Positions 1-8,572 of a stretch of 64,000 nt of DNA are shown here, one piece after another. Both the position numbers and the translations under genes were made by a program. The notes under the pieces were generated by a model. The model worked only from the letters and a program-made list of their open reading frames with translations. It was not told where the DNA came from and did no database searches. Positions within the stretch are counted from its first letter, which is position 1. Each line of letters opens with the position of its first letter. The stretch lies in assembly GCF_006542665.1 (NCBI RefSeq), contig NZ_AP019735.1, forward strand, positions 682,001-746,000, in the 5' to 3' direction. This DNA is from Alistipes communis (lineage in GTDB: Bacteria; Bacteroidota; Bacteroidia; Bacteroidales; Rikenellaceae).

Positions 1-612
1 CTCGTCACCACCAACGAAAAAGACCCGCGTCCGGGTTCGGAGGGCCAATACTGCGCACAGCTCAAATCGCAGTACGTCGCCTTCCTCGGCGTCGGCAAGT
101 TCGCCGCCGGAAACCTCTTCTCCGGCCACTACGCCGAAACGAAGGGCACCGACGGCATCGTGAATTTCAGCCAGCCCTTCACCTCGCGCCCCGTGGCGCT
201 GCACGGCTGGGTGAAATACAACCGCGGCAAGATGGACTACATCAAAAGCAGCCCCGTGGGCATGAGCTTCGCCAAGGGCGACCCCGACGAAGGCATCATC
301 TACATGGCGCTGGGGCGCTGGACGGCCGCCGAATACGGCGGAACGGAGCAGTCGCCCGTGCAGGTCTACACCCGCGACACGAAGACCTTCTTCGACCCCG
401 AAGGCAAGGACGTCATCGCCTACGGCGAGGTGGTCTTCACCACCAGCGTCGACGAGTGGCGCGAATTCACCGTCAAACTCGACTACACGGCCACGGATGT
501 CGTACCCACGCATCTGATGATCGTCTGCTCGGCGTCGCGCTACGGCGACTACTTCACCGGCAGTTCCGACAGCGTGATGTGGGTCGACGACTTCGAACTG
601 GTCTACGAATAA
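1..612 (+). CDS. PCMD-domain surface protein, C-terminal part (5' end outside window)
   Basis: The frame is open from the first base of the window, so this is only the C-terminal 203 residues of a larger protein. The segment resembles the PCMD (putative carbohydrate metabolism) domain of Bacteroidota surface lipoproteins. It has the features GNLFSGHY, a phrase on FSQPFTSRPVALHGWVKY, and the closing block ending WVDDFELVYE, which is the typical end of that domain. Such proteins are usually exported and act at the cell surface in glycan use; the exact ligand is unknown. The signal peptide and any partner domain lie upstream of the window. The gene is followed after 13 nt by a strong palindromic terminator. 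The family call is from memory of the motif; the function is inferred. Confidence 0.75.
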   Translation, partial: LVTTNEKDPRPGSEGQYCAQLKSQYVAFLGVGKFAAGNLFSGHYAETKGTDGIVNFSQPFTSRPVALHGWVKYNRGKMDYIKSSPVGMSFAKGDPDEGIIYMALGRWTAAEYGGTEQSPVQVYTRDTKTFFDPEGKDVIAYGEVVFTTSVDEWREFTVKLDYTATDVVPTHLMIVCSASRYGDYFTGSSDSVMWVDDFELVYE

Positions 613-625
613 CGTCCCGGAACAC

Positions 626-673
626 GATACGCGAGGGGTCGGCGCTTTCGAAAGCGCCGACCCCTCGCGTATC
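626..673. terminator. 48-bp perfect palindrome, bidirectional terminator
   Basis: The two halves are exact reverse complements around a central TTTCGAAA. It lies between the convergent ends of the PCMD gene (+) and the DUF4923 gene (-), 13 nt from each stop, and so would stop transcription from both sides. There is little T-run on either side, so stem stability must do the work. Confidence 0.8.
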
Positions 674-685
674 ATTCTCCCTGCG

Positions 686-1312
686 CTACCGCCGCTTCAA
701 CTCGGCGCCCAGCATCACGCCGGGATAACGTTCCAGAATCGCGGCGATCTGCTGCAACTTCGGATTCTGCGCATACTGCTGCGACGAAGCGCGCAGCGAA
801 CCGAGCGCGGCATTCGCTTCGAAAAGCAGCGTCAGCACGCCGTCGGCATGTTTCGCCCGGCCGGTGAAAGAGACCGGATTGCCGGCGAAGAGGCACTCGA
901 CCGTCAGCTCCCCCGTATCTTCGTCGTAGCGGTACACCCCTTCTACCTTATGGGTGTCCAGCACTGCCTTGAAGACACCGCGACGGGAGAAAGAGACCGT
1001 CGCCTTGCCCGGTTGCAGCCCCGCCTGCTGGAAATAGGAGGGCAGCTGCCCTTTGAGCGTCGAGGCCGCCAGCGAGGCGAGCATATCGTCGCCCGTGTAC
1101 TCCATCGCCGGCGCCTGATAGCTCCACGAGCCGAACAGCTCCTTCTCCGGAAGCGGTTCGGGGGCAGCGGTCGCCGCGGCGGACTCCGACGAAGTACCGC
1201 CCGTCAACGACTGGATGGCGCTCTTGAACATGTCCTGCCACGACTGCGCCGAAACGGGCGTCGCAAAGGCGGCGGCGAAGGCCGCGATCAAAAACAGACG
1301 TCTCATCGTCAT
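686..1312 (-). CDS. DUF4923-like exported protein (second paralogue)
   Basis: A protein of 208 residues with a clear signal peptide (MTMRRLFLIAAFAAAFATPVSAQ). After the signal come SWQDMFKSAIQSL, a Thr/Ser/Ala linker, then a lipocalin-like all-beta region beginning LFGSWSYQAPAMEYTGDDMLA, which matches the pattern of the DUF4923 family of Bacteroidota periplasmic proteins. The ATG at 1312 overlaps the stop of the upstream paralogue in an ATGA arrangement, so the two are probably translationally coupled; an internal ATG at 1306 is an alternative start. It is the last gene of the run OPT-pepT-nadE-DUF4923-DUF4923. The function is unknown; this fold often binds small molecules or lipids, but nothing here shows that. 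Confidence 0.8.
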   Translation of the reverse strand: MTMRRLFLIAAFAAAFATPVSAQSWQDMFKSAIQSLTGGTSSESAAATAAPEPLPEKELFGSWSYQAPAMEYTGDDMLASLAASTLKGQLPSYFQQAGLQPGKATVSFSRRGVFKAVLDTHKVEGVYRYDEDTGELTVECLFAGNPVSFTGRAKHADGVLTLLFEANAALGSLRASSQQYAQNPKLQQIAAILERYPGVMLGAELKRR

Positions 1313-1920
1313 TGCTTCGTAAATTCGAATCCCAGATAGAGATCGTCGAACTTGCCGACCAGCGTGCTGACCGTCGCGGCCGTCGTGCTGAACGAAGCGA
1401 GTTTCTGCCCCAGCACGTCGACCATTTTCAGCAGCCGCGTAGCCGGAAAGAGGATTTGCAGGTCGGTTCCCGACAAGTAAGTCTTGCCGTTGAGCGTCCC
1501 CAGATCGTATTTCGACGACATTTCGAAATGCAGCGCGATATCGTGGCTCTCGCCCGTGAACTCGTAGGTTCCGGTGAACGTCCGGCTGCCGAACGTCGCC
1601 GTGAAGCGCTTGTCCGCCGCGAACGAGAACTTGCACGCACCGGCACGGATTCCCGCCAGCGCGTAGAGCTTTTCGAGCTGCTCCTCCATTTTGCCCGTCA
1701 CGGCCGACGCTCCGACGTCGGCCAGCGCGTTGTCGCTTTCCAACTTCACGCCCGGCGCCTCGTACTGCCAGTCGCCGATCATCAGCGTTTCGGTCGCCTT
1801 GCCGCCCGTCGCCTTGTCGACGACGTTCGAGGCCGCGCTCTTCAACGCCTCTTTCCAATCCTGCCCGACGGCCGGTACAACGCAGCACGCGGCCAGCAGG
1901 CACATCAAAAGTCTCTTCAT
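1309..1920 (-). CDS. DUF4923-like exported protein (first paralogue)
   Basis: A protein of 203 residues starting at the ATG at 1920 (MKRLLMCLLAACCVVPAVGQ, a signal peptide cleaved near residue 19). The mature part begins DWKEALKSAASNVVDKATGG and continues with the GDWQYEAPGVKLESDNAL block, which matches the equivalent block of the next gene (GSWSYQAPAMEYTGDDML), so the two are tandem paralogues. The upstream in-frame extension to 1995 overlaps nadE and places charged residues before the signal peptide, so it was rejected. The gap to nadE is 22 nt. It is likely periplasmic or outer-membrane-associated; the function is unknown. Confidence 0.82.
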   Translation of the reverse strand: MKRLLMCLLAACCVVPAVGQDWKEALKSAASNVVDKATGGKATETLMIGDWQYEAPGVKLESDNALADVGASAVTGKMEEQLEKLYALAGIRAGACKFSFAADKRFTATFGSRTFTGTYEFTGESHDIALHFEMSSKYDLGTLNGKTYLSGTDLQILFPATRLLKMVDVLGQKLASFSTTAATVSTLVGKFDDLYLGFEFTKQ

Positions 1921-1942
1921 AAATTCCGATAATTTGTTTCGT

Positions 1943-3871
1943 TCACTCCTTTTCGAGCCGGTCGATCTCGGCGAGCCATACCGCGGCGCTCGCATCCGAC
2001 GGCATCCGCCAGTCGCCGCGCGGCGACAACGCCACCGAACCCACCTTCGGCCCGTCGGGCATCGCCGAACGTTTGAACTGCTGCGAGAAAAAGCGGGAGA
2101 AAAAGGTCTTCATCCACCGCAGGATCGTCGCCCGGTCGTAACGCCGGCCGAACGCACGTTCGGCCAGAAAAAGTATCTTCGCGGGCGGAAACCCCTGCCG
2201 GACGAAGCGGTAGAGGAAGAAGTCGTGCAGCTCGTAGGGGCCGACCAGCTCTTCGGTCTTCTGCGCGATACCGCCCTCTGCATCGGCCGGCAGCAGTTCG
2301 GGTGAGACGGGCGTGGCGGCCACGTCGCACAACACCTCGCGCACACTCCCTTCGGCGCAGTGCGCAGCATACCACTCGACGATATGGCGCACGAGCGTCT
2401 TGGGTACCGAGGCGTTGACGCCGTACATCGACATCTGGTCGCCGTTGTAGGTCGCCCAGCCCAGAGCCAGTTCCGACAGGTCGCCCGTACCGACGACCAG
2501 CGCACCTTCGCGGTTGGCCACGTCCATCAAAATCTGCGTCCGTTCGCGCGCCTGCGCATTCTCGTAGGTCGTCGAGCGGTCGTCTTCCGGCAGCCCGATG
2601 TCGCGGAAATGCTGTTCGCAGGCGGCGCGGATCGGTATTTCGCGCGCCGTGACGCCCAGTCCGCGCATCAACGTCAGGGCATTGCCGTAGGTGCGGCCGG
2701 TCGTCCCGAAACCGGGCATCGTGATCCCCACGATCCCCTGCCGGTCGAGTCCCAGCCGGTCGAACGCACGCACCGTCACGAGCAGTGCGAGCGTCGAATC
2801 CAGTCCGCCCGAAATGCCGACGACGGCCTTCGTGCTCCGCGTATGCGCCAGCCGGCGCGCCAATCCCGTCGCCTGAATGTTGAGAATCTCCTCGCAACGG
2901 CTGTGCCGCCGGTCGTCCTCCGCCGGTACGAAGGGCATCGCCTCGACCGTGCGGTCGAACGGACGGTCGTCGGCCACGGGCATCGTCACGGCGACCGTGG
3001 TACGGCCGCCCGCGCCGCTGTGGCGGAACGTCGTCGTGCGGCAGCGGTCGTTGCGCAGCAGCTGGCAGTCGACGTCGGCCACGACGAGCTGCTCGCCGAG
3101 CGAGAAACGCTCCGACACGGCCAGCACCGCGCCGTTCTCGGCCACCAGCGCATGGCCGGCGAAGACCAGATCGGTCGACGACTCGCCGAAACCGGCCGAG
3201 CAGTAGAGGTAGGCCGCGCGCGTACGCGCCGACTGTTGTACGACCAGCTGCCGCACGTAGTCGCTCTTGCCCACGGTTTCGGGCGACGCCGAAAGATTGA
3301 GAATCACCTCGGCGCCGGCCGCAGCCGCCTCCGCCGACGGAGGGGCCGGAACCCACAGGTCCTCGCAGATCTCCACCGCGCACCGCGCACCGCCGATGTC
3401 GAACAGCAGGTCGGGCCCGAACGGCACGCTCTGCCCGCACAACTCGATCTCGACCGTCGGGCGCCCCTGACCCGAAGCGAACCAGCGCGACTCGTAGAAC
3501 TCGGCGTAGTCGGGAATATGACACTTGGGCACGACACCCAGCACTTCGCCCGCGGCCGCCACGACGGCGCAGTTGTAGAGCATGTCGTCCACCGCGACGG
3601 GCAGGCCGACCACGAATGCCGTATTCAGCTCCGCCGTGCGCCGCAGCAGCTCCGCAAGGGCCTGTTCGGCAGCAGCCAGCAGCGCCGGTTGCAGGAAGAG
3701 ATCGCCGCAGGTATAGCCCGTCACCGACAGTTCGGGAAAGAGAACGACCTCGACGCCGCGTCCGGCCGCATCGGCCACGAGCGCGGCGATCCGCTCGCCG
3801 TTATAGGCGCAGTCGGCCACCCGCACCGAAGGGATGGCCGCCGCCGTTTTCAGATATCCGTACCGATCCAT
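1943..3871 (-). CDS. nadE: Glutamine-dependent NAD+ synthetase
   Basis: The enzyme makes NAD+ from deamido-NAD+, ATP and glutamine, the last step of NAD synthesis, in the cytoplasm. The 642 residues show both halves of the long, glutamine-using form. The N-terminal nitrilase-like glutaminase (about 1-270) has the catalytic Glu in LFPELSVTGYTCGD, the Lys in VVPKCHIPDY and the Cys in AVEICEDLWVP. The C-terminal ATP-pyrophosphatase domain has the PP-loop GISGGLDSTLAL and later GTGDLSELALGWATYNGD. The length fits the family. The gap to upstream pepT is only 9 nt, so it belongs to the same transcript. The pathway partner nadC is at 24.5 kb. Confidence 0.97.
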   Translation of the reverse strand: MDRYGYLKTAAAIPSVRVADCAYNGERIAALVADAAGRGVEVVLFPELSVTGYTCGDLFLQPALLAAAEQALAELLRRTAELNTAFVVGLPVAVDDMLYNCAVVAAAGEVLGVVPKCHIPDYAEFYESRWFASGQGRPTVEIELCGQSVPFGPDLLFDIGGARCAVEICEDLWVPAPPSAEAAAAGAEVILNLSASPETVGKSDYVRQLVVQQSARTRAAYLYCSAGFGESSTDLVFAGHALVAENGAVLAVSERFSLGEQLVVADVDCQLLRNDRCRTTTFRHSGAGGRTTVAVTMPVADDRPFDRTVEAMPFVPAEDDRRHSRCEEILNIQATGLARRLAHTRSTKAVVGISGGLDSTLALLVTVRAFDRLGLDRQGIVGITMPGFGTTGRTYGNALTLMRGLGVTAREIPIRAACEQHFRDIGLPEDDRSTTYENAQARERTQILMDVANREGALVVGTGDLSELALGWATYNGDQMSMYGVNASVPKTLVRHIVEWYAAHCAEGSVREVLCDVAATPVSPELLPADAEGGIAQKTEELVGPYELHDFFLYRFVRQGFPPAKILFLAERAFGRRYDRATILRWMKTFFSRFFSQQFKRSAMPDGPKVGSVALSPRGDWRMPSDASAAVWLAEIDRLEKE

Positions 3872-3880
3872 CGTCAGGCG

Positions 3881-5098
3881 CTATTTGGCCCACAGCTGCG
3901 CCAGGTTCAGGATCACCTGCACGGCCTTGCGCATCGTCGTGAGCGAGCAGTACTCGAACTTGCCGTGGAAATTCATGCCGCCCGTGAAGAGATTGGGGCA
4001 CGGCAGTCCCATGAACGAGAGCCGCGCGCCGTCCGTGCCGCCGCGAATCGGACGCACGAGCGGTTCGACGCCCGCCATCCGCATCGCCTCCATCGCCTTG
4101 TCGATGAGCTGCGGATGCGGCTCGACCATTTTACGCATGTTGAAATACTGGTCTTTCAGCGTGAGCGTCAACACCCCGTCGCCGTATTTTTTCGTCAACA
4201 GGTCGACCGCGCTCCACAGATAACTCTTCTTCTGTTCGAACTTCGCGGTGTCGTGGTCGCGGATGATGTAACTGATCTCGGCGCGCTCGACCGTCCCGTC
4301 GAAGCCCACGCAGTGGTAGAACCCCTCGTACCCTTCGGTATGTTCGGGACGCTCTGCGGCGGGCAGCATGGCATTCAGCTCGCAGGCCACCTCGATGGCG
4401 TTGATCATCTTGTTCTTGGCATAACCCGGGTGGACGTTGCGGCCCTGCACGGCGATCTTGGCGCTGGCGGCGTTGAAGTTCTCGTACTCCAATTCGCCCT
4501 CCATGCCGCCGTCGACCGTATAGGCGAAATCGGCGCCGAAAGCCGCGACGTCGAAGTAATCGACGCCCCGTCCCACCTCCTCGTCGGGGGTGAAGCCGAT
4601 GCGGATCTTGCCGTGTGCGATCTCGGGATGCGCCAGCAGATACTCGGCGGCGGTCATGATCTCGGCCACGCCCGCCTTGTCGTCGGCGCCCAGCAGCGTC
4701 GTACCGTCGGTGTGGATGAGCGTATGCCCCTTGAAGAACGCCAGTTCAGGGAAATCGGCCACGCGCATCGTCAACTGACCGTTAAGCACGATGTCGCCGC
4801 CGTCGTACTCCTCGATCGTGCGGGGACGGACGTCCTTGCCGCTCATGTCGGGCGAGGTGTCGACGTGCGCGATAAAACCGACGACGGGCGCCGACTCGCA
4901 GCCCGGCGTGGCGGGCACGGTACCCATCACGTAGCCGTGCGCATCCATCGTCACTTCCGTCATTTCCAACGCCTTCATTTCGTCGGCCAGCTCGCGCAGC
5001 AGCACCAGCTGCTTGTCGGTCGAGGGGAAGGTCCGGCTCTGCTCCGACGACTGCGTGTCGTAGGAGACGTATTTCAGAAATCGATCTTTGAGTTCCAT
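3881..5098 (-). CDS. pepT: Peptidase T (tripeptide aminopeptidase)
   Basis: A cytoplasmic zinc aminopeptidase of the M20 family that removes the N-terminal residue from tripeptides. The 405 residues show the metal-site signatures HVDTSPDMSG, LLGADDKAGVAEIMTAAEYL and FTPDEEVGRGVDYFD, plus the late GGTDGARLSFMGLPCPNLFTG block typical of PepT. It lies 21 nt downstream of an OPT-family oligopeptide transporter and 9 nt upstream of nadE. The context suggests uptake of peptides by the transporter followed by cleavage here. No substrate is shown by the sequence alone. Confidence 0.96.
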   Translation of the reverse strand: MELKDRFLKYVSYDTQSSEQSRTFPSTDKQLVLLRELADEMKALEMTEVTMDAHGYVMGTVPATPGCESAPVVGFIAHVDTSPDMSGKDVRPRTIEEYDGGDIVLNGQLTMRVADFPELAFFKGHTLIHTDGTTLLGADDKAGVAEIMTAAEYLLAHPEIAHGKIRIGFTPDEEVGRGVDYFDVAAFGADFAYTVDGGMEGELEYENFNAASAKIAVQGRNVHPGYAKNKMINAIEVACELNAMLPAAERPEHTEGYEGFYHCVGFDGTVERAEISYIIRDHDTAKFEQKKSYLWSAVDLLTKKYGDGVLTLTLKDQYFNMRKMVEPHPQLIDKAMEAMRMAGVEPLVRPIRGGTDGARLSFMGLPCPNLFTGGMNFHGKFEYCSLTTMRKAVQVILNLAQLWAK

Positions 5099-5119
5099 AT
5101 CTTATTCGTTACAAATGAA

Positions 5120-7063
5120 TTACTCCTGTTCGGGCTTCGCACGCATCGTGTGCCAGGCCATATAGCCGATCAGGGCCGCATACATCGCAAGCCCCAACCA
5201 TTCGGCGCCGTTCGACGACGCCCACTGCCCGAAGTACCAGTCGGCGCCCGCGAATTTCAGCACGGCTGAAACGACACCCATCAGCGCACCGCCGGCGATG
5301 AAGCCCGACGCAATGAGCGTACCGCGGTCGAGCCGCGCCTTGTTCACGGCGTCATCCTTCGAGCGGGTCGAGACGTACCACGCCACCAGACCGCCCACCA
5401 CCAGCGGGGCGTTCAGCTCCATGGGGATGAACATCCCCAGCGAGAAGGCCAGCGCCGGCACGCCGATCGAGGTGAGCACCAGCGCCAGCACGGCGCCGAT
5501 GAAATAGAGCACCCACGGCGTCGTGCCGCCCTCCATCAAGGGCTGGATCACGGCCGCCATCGCATTGGCCTGCGGCGCCACGAGCGCACCCTCGCCCACG
5601 AAACCGTAGGTGCGGTTGAGCACGATCATCACGCCCGCCACCGTCGCCGCCGAAACGGCCGTGCCGAGGAATTTCCACGCCTCCTGCTTGGCCGGCGTCG
5701 TACCGATCCAGTAGCCGATCTTCAAATCGGTGATGAAGCCTCCGGCCATCGAAAGGGCCGTACAGACCACGCCGCCGATGACCAGCGCGGCCGTCATGCC
5801 GCTCTTGCCGCTCAGTCCGATCGAGACGAGCACCAGCGACGAAAGGATCAGCGTCATGAGCGTCATGCCCGACACGGGATTCGTCCCCACGATGGCGATG
5901 GCGTTGGCCGCCACGGTCGTAAAGAGGAAAGCGATCACGAAGACGATCGCGAGCGCCACGAGCGTCTGCGCCCAGTTGCCCAGCACGCCGAACTGGAAGA
6001 AGACCAGCAACGCCGCCAGCGTGGCGATCACGACCGTGAGGATCAGCCGCATCGTCAGGTCGCGCTGCGTACGCACGGTCGTCTGCTCGGCGGTCTTCCT
6101 ACCGCCCAGCTCCTTCACGGCCAGCCCCAACGCCTGACGGATGATCCCCGCCTGCCGCACGATGCCGACGAGCCCGGCCATCGCGATGCCGCCGATGCCG
6201 ATCGGCCGGCCGAAATCCTTGAACAGTTGTTCGGGCGATACGCTCGCCGCATCGGGGATCACCGATCCCACCAACGGCACGACGAGAAACCACACCAGGC
6301 ACGAACCCGCGGTGATGATCGTGGCGTATTTCAGGCCGATGATGTAGCCTAAGCCCAACACCGCCGCACCGGTATTGAGACCGAAGACCACCTTGAACTT
6401 GTCGGCGCACATCGCGCCGAAATCGCAGATGCGCGTCGAAACCGATTCCGTCCATGCCCCGAAAGTCGACACCACGAAATCGTACAGTCCGCCCACGGCA
6501 CCGGCCACGGCGAGCAGCTTGGCCTGCGCGCCCCCCTTCTCGCCCGACACGAGCACCTCGGTGGTGGCCGTCGCTTCGGGGAAGGGATACTTGCCGTGCA
6601 TCTCCTTGACGAAATAGCTGCGGAACGGGATCAACAGCACGATGCCCAGCAGACCGCCGAACAACGACGAAAGGAAGATCTGGTAAAACGCCGCGTCCAG
6701 CCCCAGGATGTAGAGCGCCGGCAGCGTGAAGATCGCCCCGGCGACGATCACGCCCGACGAAGCGCCGATCGACTGGATGATGACGTTCTGGCCCAGCATG
6801 TTGCGCTTGCCGAGCACGCTGCCCATGCCCACGGCGATAATGGCGATCGGGATCGCCGCCTCGAACACCTGTCCGATTTTGAGTCCCAGATAGGCCGCCG
6901 CAGCCGAAAAGACGATGGCCATGACGATGCCCATCCCGACCGAATAGGGCGTCACTTCGGCGGGAGCGGCCGACGCCGGCAGCATCGGCGTGTACTCCTC
7001 GCCCGGCGCCAGCTCGCGGTAGGCGTTCTCCGGCAACGAGGTCAATTGTTTTTCCTGTTCCAT
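5120..7063 (-). CDS. OPT-family oligopeptide transporter
   Basis: An inner-membrane protein of 647 residues with about 14-16 hydrophobic segments. The N-terminus is soluble (SLPENAYRELAPGEEYTPMLPA), followed by the first helix block VGMGIVMAIVFSAAAAYLGLKIGQ. The length, the early AYLGLKIG motif and the NPVSGMT element match bacterial members of the OPT (oligopeptide transporter) family. These are thought to import short peptides or metal chelates with protons. It is the first gene of a five-gene minus-strand run with pepT directly after it, which favours peptides as substrate (inference). A -7 promoter box lies 36 nt upstream of the ATG. Confidence 0.93.
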   Translation of the reverse strand: MEQEKQLTSLPENAYRELAPGEEYTPMLPASAAPAEVTPYSVGMGIVMAIVFSAAAAYLGLKIGQVFEAAIPIAIIAVGMGSVLGKRNMLGQNVIIQSIGASSGVIVAGAIFTLPALYILGLDAAFYQIFLSSLFGGLLGIVLLIPFRSYFVKEMHGKYPFPEATATTEVLVSGEKGGAQAKLLAVAGAVGGLYDFVVSTFGAWTESVSTRICDFGAMCADKFKVVFGLNTGAAVLGLGYIIGLKYATIITAGSCLVWFLVVPLVGSVIPDAASVSPEQLFKDFGRPIGIGGIAMAGLVGIVRQAGIIRQALGLAVKELGGRKTAEQTTVRTQRDLTMRLILTVVIATLAALLVFFQFGVLGNWAQTLVALAIVFVIAFLFTTVAANAIAIVGTNPVSGMTLMTLILSSLVLVSIGLSGKSGMTAALVIGGVVCTALSMAGGFITDLKIGYWIGTTPAKQEAWKFLGTAVSAATVAGVMIVLNRTYGFVGEGALVAPQANAMAAVIQPLMEGGTTPWVLYFIGAVLALVLTSIGVPALAFSLGMFIPMELNAPLVVGGLVAWYVSTRSKDDAVNKARLDRGTLIASGFIAGGALMGVVSAVLKFAGADWYFGQWASSNGAEWLGLAMYAALIGYMAWHTMRAKPEQE

Positions 7064-7098
7064 TCTCGTTTTTTAAGTTTGAATTCGCGTCTGATTGA

Positions 7099-7106
7099 CA
7101 AAGTTA
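7099..7106 (-). promoter_or_regulatory. Bacteroidota -7 promoter box for the OPT-pepT-nadE run
   Basis: On the minus strand this reads TAACTTTG, a perfect TAnnTTTG box, 36 nt upstream of the OPT start. No clean TTTG -33 box is visible; an A/T palindrome (TTTTTTCGAAAAA) lies just upstream instead. Confidence 0.65.
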
Positions 7107-7177
7107 GGAATTTTTTCGAAAAATCGATCTTCCGCCCGCCGAATTCGGCCGATCCGAAAGGAACGGCATGATGAAAC

Positions 7178-7207
7178 GCGGACACCCGACGACCGTCGGG
7201 CATCCGC
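7178..7207 (-). terminator. Hairpin after murF
   Basis: A 13-bp stem with two G-T wobbles and a 4-nt loop, 60 nt beyond the murF stop in the direction of transcription. The following bases on the minus strand are GTTTCATC, so the T-run is weak. It separates manC-murF from the promoter of the OPT operon. Confidence 0.55.
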
Positions 7208-7267
7208 ATACTATCCGCGCTTTCTTCTGCCGGACACAGGACAAGCATCAGCCAAAGCACTGTCCGA

Positions 7268-8548
7268 TCACAGCCACTCGATCAATCGTTCCAGTCCGAT
7301 CCCGTGCGACCCTTTCAGCAGCACGAACTTGCCCGCAAACGGCGACGCCTGCAACGCGGCGGCCGCTTCGTCGCACGTGGCGAACAGACGCACCCGTTCG
7401 TCGCCGCACCCCATCGCACGCCACGCGGCGGAGAACTCCGTCCCCACCAGCCACAACTGCTCCACGTCGCCCGCAAGCGCCTGTTCGACCGCCGCACGAT
7501 GTTCCGCCGCACTCCACGCCCCCAGTTCGAGCATATCGCCCAACACGGCGACCTTGCCGCCGGCCGACTCCTCGCCGAGGAAATTGGCCAGCGACGCCTG
7601 CATACTCGACGGATTGGCGTTGTAACAATCGACGACGAGCGTATTGCGGGCCGTCGACCGCCGCTGCGAGCGATTGTTGTCGGGCCGGTATGCGGCCACG
7701 GCGTCGCGGATACGCTCCTCGTCCACGCCGAAATAACGGCCTACGGCCATCGCCGCCGCTACGTTCAGGCGGTTGAACGCCCCTTCGAGCCGGTGCCCGA
7801 CGCCGTCGGCGATCGCCGGATCGTAGAGTTCCACCGCCAGATTTCCCCGTTCGGCGGCCATTTTCACCAGCGTCCCGTCGTCGCGCCGCACGAAGGCACG
7901 GCCGCCGTTGGCAGCCAGATAGTCATACAGCTCGCCCTTGCCGCGCCGCACCCCTTCGACACCCCCGAATCCTTCGAGGTGCGCCCGCCCGACGTTGGTA
8001 ATCAGGCCGAAATTGGGCTCGGCGATCGCACAGAGCAGGGCGATTTCGCCGCAGGCGCTCGCCCCCATCTCCACCACCCCCAACTCCGTGTCGCGCGTCA
8101 TCGCCAGCAGCGTAAGGGGTACGCCGATATGGTTGTTGAGATTGCCCTGCGTGGCGTAGACCGCGTATTTTTCGGCCAGCACGCGGCTCACCAGCTCCTT
8201 GGTCGTGGTCTTGCCGTTGCTGCCGACGATCGCCAGCAGCGGAATGCCGAGCCTGCGACGATGCTCGCGCGCCAGCGCCTGCAAGGCCGCCAGCGCGTCG
8301 TCTACCGTCACGATCCGCCCGGCATAGGCTTCTCCGGCCGACGCCGCGACCGCCGGATCGTCGACGACGGCGCAGGCCGCACCGGCATCGAGCGCCGCCA
8401 GGGCGAAGCGGTTGCCGTCGAAACGGTCGCCCCTGAGGGCGAAGAAGATCGTCCCTTCACCTGCCCGCCGCGAGTCGGTCGCGACGGCGGGATATCGCTC
8501 GAACAACGCATAGAGACGCTGCGTTCCGAGCCGTTCGTTTTCGTTCAA
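7268..8548 (-). CDS. murF: UDP-N-acetylmuramoyl-tripeptide--D-alanyl-D-alanine ligase
   Basis: A cytoplasmic ligase of peptidoglycan synthesis that adds D-Ala-D-Ala to the UDP-MurNAc tripeptide using ATP. The 426 residues have the three Mur-ligase parts: an N-terminal substrate domain (DSRRAGEGTIFFALRGDRFDG, the MurF-type entry), the central ATPase with IVGSNGKTTTKELV and EMGASACGEI, and the C-terminal domain with YNANPSSM and GDMLELG. The length is normal for MurF. It lies 24 nt downstream of manC and probably shares its transcript. It is an isolated copy, not in a dcw cluster, as is common for murF in Bacteroidales. Confidence 0.96.
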   Translation of the reverse strand: MNENERLGTQRLYALFERYPAVATDSRRAGEGTIFFALRGDRFDGNRFALAALDAGAACAVVDDPAVAASAGEAYAGRIVTVDDALAALQALAREHRRRLGIPLLAIVGSNGKTTTKELVSRVLAEKYAVYATQGNLNNHIGVPLTLLAMTRDTELGVVEMGASACGEIALLCAIAEPNFGLITNVGRAHLEGFGGVEGVRRGKGELYDYLAANGGRAFVRRDDGTLVKMAAERGNLAVELYDPAIADGVGHRLEGAFNRLNVAAAMAVGRYFGVDEERIRDAVAAYRPDNNRSQRRSTARNTLVVDCYNANPSSMQASLANFLGEESAGGKVAVLGDMLELGAWSAAEHRAAVEQALAGDVEQLWLVGTEFSAAWRAMGCGDERVRLFATCDEAAAALQASPFAGKFVLLKGSHGIGLERLIEWL

Positions 8549-8572
8549 TTGTCAATCGTTATTCATCGATTA

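Noticed and set aside
686..1903. 405-codon minus-strand frame covering both DUF4923 genes
   Set aside because: Its first part is a shifted reading of the upstream paralogue. Each paralogue has its own signal peptide and start, so these are two genes and not a fusion.
2360..5269. Long + strand open frame of 969 codons
   Set aside because: It is antisense to nadE and pepT, which have full catalytic motifs. High GC content removes stops; the predicted protein is rich in Arg, His and Gly with no domain pattern.
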